Assembly: GCA_937967755.1 (NCBI GenBank) | Contig: CALBTA010000182.1 | Span: forward strand, 1-7,495 | Reading direction: 5' to 3' | Source: an uncultured Planctomycetaceae bacterium | GTDB lineage: Bacteria > Planctomycetota > Planctomycetia > Pirellulales > Pirellulaceae | DNA: 7,495 bases | Shown: piece after piece, positions 5,285 to 7,495 of the stretch | Layout of the letters: every line of letters begins with the position of its first letter | Position numbering within the stretch: position 1 is the stretch's first letter | Notes under the pieces: generated by a model | What the model saw: the letters and a program-made list of their open reading frames with translations, nothing else | Told to the model about the DNA's origin: nothing | Databases searched by the model: none | Program-made: the position numbers and the translations under genes

Positions 5285-5303
5285 GACGGGATACAATCCC
5301 GTC
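5285..5303. repeat. Hairpin repeat, GACGGG-type family, copy C
   Basis: GACGGGAT (5285-5292) pairs perfectly with ATCCCGTC (5296-5303) around ACA. It is followed by CTACTC, much like copy B at 369-390. It lies between the convergent TPR and metallopeptidase genes, where it could act as a bidirectional transcript end; this is inferred. Confidence 0.7.
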
Positions 5304-5334
5304 CTACTCTAGCGGCACAAACCTGTCCTACTCT
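5301..5334. repeat. Direct repeat GTCCTACTCT, overlapping a stop codon
   Basis: GTCCTACTCT occurs at 5301-5310 and again at 5325-5334, a 24-nt period. The second copy contains CTA, which on the minus strand is the TAG stop of the metallopeptidase gene and part of its last codon. Confidence 0.65.
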
Positions 5335-6320
5335 TCCGCTGCCTGATTCCGCTCTTGCACTTCGCGGCGAATTTGTTCGTGAGCTTTGTCGAGTCGCTTG
5401 GGCCACTTGAACGTCGGGGCTTGCTCAGGGTTGTAGCCGGCGAGGTGGTCTTTCAACCGTGTGACCGGCTTGGTGTAAGTCAGCGTCGTTTCCCCGAAGA
5501 CTTCTTCGCACAGCCGCGTCAGGCGGGGATCGTACTCGATCAATTCCTTTCGCGTATCGACGTGGTTGTGGTCGTGGTCGGGCTGGCGGTTGTTGTCGAA
5601 CCACGACTGCACGCCCTCGGCGAAATACTCATGGTGGTTCACCGACGCGTACTTGCCCTTCCACAAACCTTCGGCCATCGCCTTGTCGTAAGCGGCTTCC
5701 AGCCGGCGGTCGAACGTCGGGTCGACCTTCACCATTCCGCGAAGGTGAATGTTGTGGGCGAACTCGTGAATGAAGATCGACTCTTCCTCGTAGGGATCGC
5801 CGGGATAGCCCAATAAGTTCTCCTCGCCGCAGGTGCAGTAAGGATCCTCTTCCGAACCGCCCGTGCCGCGTGCCCGGGCGTCCCAGTAGTCTTTGGGTTC
5901 GAAGTGCGCGAACTCCGGCAGGTCGGTGGTAAATTCGTTGTGCGCCATAATGAGCAAACGCGATCCGCCGGCAATCATGGCACGTTTGACATCGGGCCGC
6001 TCGGCCAACATCAAATTGGCCAGATAAGCCGCTTCCTTCAGGGCGTAGTCATTCACTTTGTCCGACGCCAAGATCGGATAACCGCCCGCGCTGATGTACT
6101 TGGTGTAAATCTTCGGTGCTTCCAACTCCGCGGGTGGGGCGGCTACTTCGTAGCGAACCTCTTCATCAGCGCTGGCGATTGTGAACGAACTGATTGCCAG
6201 AAGCACTGCGATGGCTGCAGTACGACGGTCTTCCAAGGCCGTCGTGAAATAGCGACATCGCAGCCTCGACGGCCTTGGAAGACCGTCGTACCGGGAGGAA
6301 CGTGGTTGGCTAGTGATCAT
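5328..6320 (-). CDS. Secreted zinc metallopeptidase-like protein (HEFAH)
   Basis: The 330-residue protein has the zinc motif HEFAH at 185-189, preceded by 'PYEEESIFI'. 'NHHEYFAEGVQSWFDNN' (228-244) follows about 45 residues later; Glu231 or Glu235 could be the third ligand of a gluzincin. An Asp/His-rich stretch (DHDHNHVDTR, 248-257) comes next. Residues 34-51 (AAIAVLLAISSFTIASA) form a signal-peptide core with likely cleavage before Asp52, so the protein is exported. Three cysteines within 162-165 and near 271 may form disulphides or bind metal. The ATG at 6320 shares one base with the miaA stop (TGATG), but its first 33 residues are encoded by a repeat. A TTG at 6236 would give a compact signal peptide starting M-EDRR. 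Substrate is unknown. The fold family is recognised by pattern only. Confidence 0.8.
   Translation of the reverse strand: MITSQPRSSRYDGLPRPSRLRCRYFTTALEDRRTAAIAVLLAISSFTIASADEEVRYEVAAPPAELEAPKIYTKYISAGGYPILASDKVNDYALKEAAYLANLMLAERPDVKRAMIAGGSRLLIMAHNEFTTDLPEFAHFEPKDYWDARARGTGGSEEDPYCTCGEENLLGYPGDPYEEESIFIHEFAHNIHLRGMVKVDPTFDRRLEAAYDKAMAEGLWKGKYASVNHHEYFAEGVQSWFDNNRQPDHDHNHVDTRKELIEYDPRLTRLCEEVFGETTLTYTKPVTRLKDHLAGYNPEQAPTFKWPKRLDKAHEQIRREVQERNQAAEE
6220..6302. repeat. Inverted repeat pair (REPIN-like) inside the metallopeptidase 5' end
   Basis: Bases 6220-6244 and 6267-6291 are a perfect 25-bp inverted repeat with a 22-nt spacer. Each arm is a copy of the CTTCC-centred palindrome seen at 2861-2885. 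The minus-strand copy is longer, a 37-nt match (6266-6302) to 2850-2886. Paired inverted REP sequences of this form are called REPINs in other bacteria. Here the pair lies wholly within the open reading frame, from just after the ATG at 6320 up to the signal-peptide core. Confidence 0.85.
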
Positions 6321-7291
6321 CAGGTTCTCGATTCGTTCCGAGTAGAGTTCTCAACAATTTCGCAGGCGAGATCAGTCGGTTGCTTCTCAGCGTCCATTTT
6401 AATCGGTCGGCATTCGCTCAGGCTGCGTAGCCAGGTTTCTTGCCGGCGGGCGAAACGGCGCGTGCGGACCTTCACCTTTTCAATCGTGGCGTCTAGCGGA
6501 GCGTCGTCTTGAACGTGCGCGAAGGCTTCGCGGTAACCCACCGCCTGCAAAGCCGTGCGGCTCAGCGATTGGTACTTTCGCAGCAGGCCTTGGGCTTCGT
6601 CAATCAGCCTACGCTGGAACATCTGTTCGACCCGCGACTCGATTCGCTTGTGCAGGTCGGCCCGCGGCCATTGCAGTGCAAAGACCCGGCACTGCTCCGC
6701 GGGACGGCCTTCGTCGAAGTGCGTTTGCCGGTGGCTGAGCGGCTGGCCCGTCGCTTTGTAAACTTCCAACGCCCGAATGATCCGCCGCTGGTCGTGAGGG
6801 TGAAGTTTGGCCGCCGCCAAGGGATCGACTTGCTGCAACCGCTGATGCAGTGCGGCGCTGCCGACTTCGGCGACCTCGGCGGCCACCTGGTTGCGAAATT
6901 CCCAATCGGCCGGCGGCCCGGAGTAAAGCCCCCGCAACAATGACTTCAGATACAACGAAGTGCCGCCGACGAACAGCACTCGCTTCCCCCGACGATGAAT
7001 ATCCGCGGCTGCCTGATGGGCGGCATTGACGTATTCGGCCAGGCTGTACTCCTGATCGGGGTTGACGATGTCGATCAGGTGGTGCGGCAGGCGGGCTTGC
7101 TGCTGCTCAGTGGGTTTAGCCGTGCCGAGGTCCATGTCGCGATAGATCGACATCGAGTCGAGCGAAATTATCTCCGCCCCGATTCGCTCGGCCAGTTCCA
7201 ACCCGGCCAGCGTCTTGCCAGCCGCCGTCGGCCCGGTCAAGAACCAGCAATCGGTCGCCAGGTTGAGGTCGTCTTTTGCAGGCATGCTCAT
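6320..7291 (-). CDS. miaA: tRNA dimethylallyltransferase
   Basis: The 323-residue enzyme transfers a dimethylallyl group to N6 of A37 in tRNAs that read UNN codons, the first step toward ms2i6A. In order: P-loop GPTAAGKT at 20-27, 'DSMSIYRDMDLGTAKP' at 45-60, 'VGGTSLYLKSLLRGL' at 108-122, 'DQRRIIRALEV' at 167-177, 'QAVGYREAF' at 249-257, and the C-terminal 'TRRFARRQETWLR' at 277-289. The length is normal. A second Met at residue 3 (7285) is an alternative start; neither has a strong ribosome binding site. The TGA overlaps the ATG of the metallopeptidase gene by one base, suggesting one transcript and translational coupling. hisE starts divergently 91 nt away. Confidence 0.95.
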   Translation of the reverse strand: MSMPAKDDLNLATDCWFLTGPTAAGKTLAGLELAERIGAEIISLDSMSIYRDMDLGTAKPTEQQQARLPHHLIDIVNPDQEYSLAEYVNAAHQAAADIHRRGKRVLFVGGTSLYLKSLLRGLYSGPPADWEFRNQVAAEVAEVGSAALHQRLQQVDPLAAAKLHPHDQRRIIRALEVYKATGQPLSHRQTHFDEGRPAEQCRVFALQWPRADLHKRIESRVEQMFQRRLIDEAQGLLRKYQSLSRTALQAVGYREAFAHVQDDAPLDATIEKVKVRTRRFARRQETWLRSLSECRPIKMDAEKQPTDLACEIVENSTRNESRT

Positions 7292-7382
7292 CTCGTTGCG
7301 GGGCTTCTAGCCATCGCACTTCGGAAGTGTATCCTTACGGTAATCTACTAACCGCACTGCAACCCTTTCGATAATACCTTCC
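7292..7382. other. Divergent spacer between miaA and hisE
   Basis: The 91-bp spacer must hold promoters for both directions unless one lies inside a gene. For hisE, GATAAT (7370-7375) lies only 7 nt before the ATG, and no Shine-Dalgarno is present. No clear -35 box was found on either strand. Confidence 0.4.
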
Positions 7383-7495
7383 ATGACGCAATCTGCCGAT
7401 ATCCTGCACCAACTGATGGCGGTCGTTGAAGACCGCAAAGCGAACCCGCCGGAGAAGTCCTACACCACCAGCCTGTTCGCCGGGGGCGTGGAAAA
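7383..7495 (+). CDS. hisE: Phosphoribosyl-ATP pyrophosphatase, N-terminal part
   Basis: Only the first 37 codons are present; the gene runs off the window. The start MTQSADILHQLMAVVEDRKANPPEKSYTT..., followed by LFAGGVE, matches the opening of HisE, which hydrolyses phosphoribosyl-ATP to phosphoribosyl-AMP and pyrophosphate, the second step of histidine synthesis. The 'ERK..PP..SYT..LF..G' pattern is characteristic. Since it begins at this domain, it is a stand-alone HisE rather than the tail of a HisI-HisE fusion. The ATG lacks a Shine-Dalgarno sequence. The catalytic EExxE region is beyond the window. Confidence 0.88.
   Translation, partial: MTQSADILHQLMAVVEDRKANPPEKSYTTSLFAGGVE

Noticed and set aside
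5904..6512. 202-codon plus-strand open frame across the metallopeptidase and miaA junction
   Set aside because: It is antisense to two well-supported genes and runs through the inverted repeat; its translation is low in conserved character.

Overview
The window reads as chromosomal DNA of a planctomycete, most likely Pirellulales. The grounds are a small membrane protein with the N-terminal 'NPYQSP' motif common in that group, a lipid A gene (lpxA) standing outside any lpx cluster, moderately high GC, and many intergenic palindromes of the types seen in these genomes (CTTCC-centred and GACGGG-type hairpins). The assignment rests on recognition, not on a database search.

Layout. 1-1336 (+): the 3' end of argD, two hairpin repeats, then complete argF, the end of an arginine operon. 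1347-2574 (-): two genes of unknown function, a three-helix 'NPYQSP' membrane protein preceded by a soluble acidic conserved protein. 2575-2915: a divergent intergenic region with a good sigma70-type promoter and a hairpin repeat beside the ribosome binding site of the next gene. 2916-3485 (+): an O6-alkylguanine-DNA alkyltransferase (MGMT/Ogt type). 3486-3810: a gene-free stretch holding a 185-bp element whose closing inverted repeat encloses three hairpins. 3811-4665 (-): lpxA. 4666-4897: divergent spacer with two tandem repeat copies. 4898-5248 (+): a small TPR protein. 5249-5327: hairpin repeats between convergent genes. 5328-7291 (-): miaA followed, with a 1-nt stop/start overlap, by a secreted HEFAH metallopeptidase whose 5' end is built from an inverted pair of repeats. 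7383-7495 (+): the start of hisE.

The genes are mainly housekeeping: arginine and histidine biosynthesis, tRNA modification, lipid A synthesis and DNA alkylation repair. No phage, transposase, CRISPR or defence gene is visible. The most interesting content is the repeat layer. At least four palindromic families occupy nearly every intergenic space. Several share a CTTCC apex, and one family enters open reading frames, giving the peptide 'YDGLPRPS' ahead of two unrelated genes. LpxA also lacks two residues equivalent to E. coli Asp74 and Lys76.
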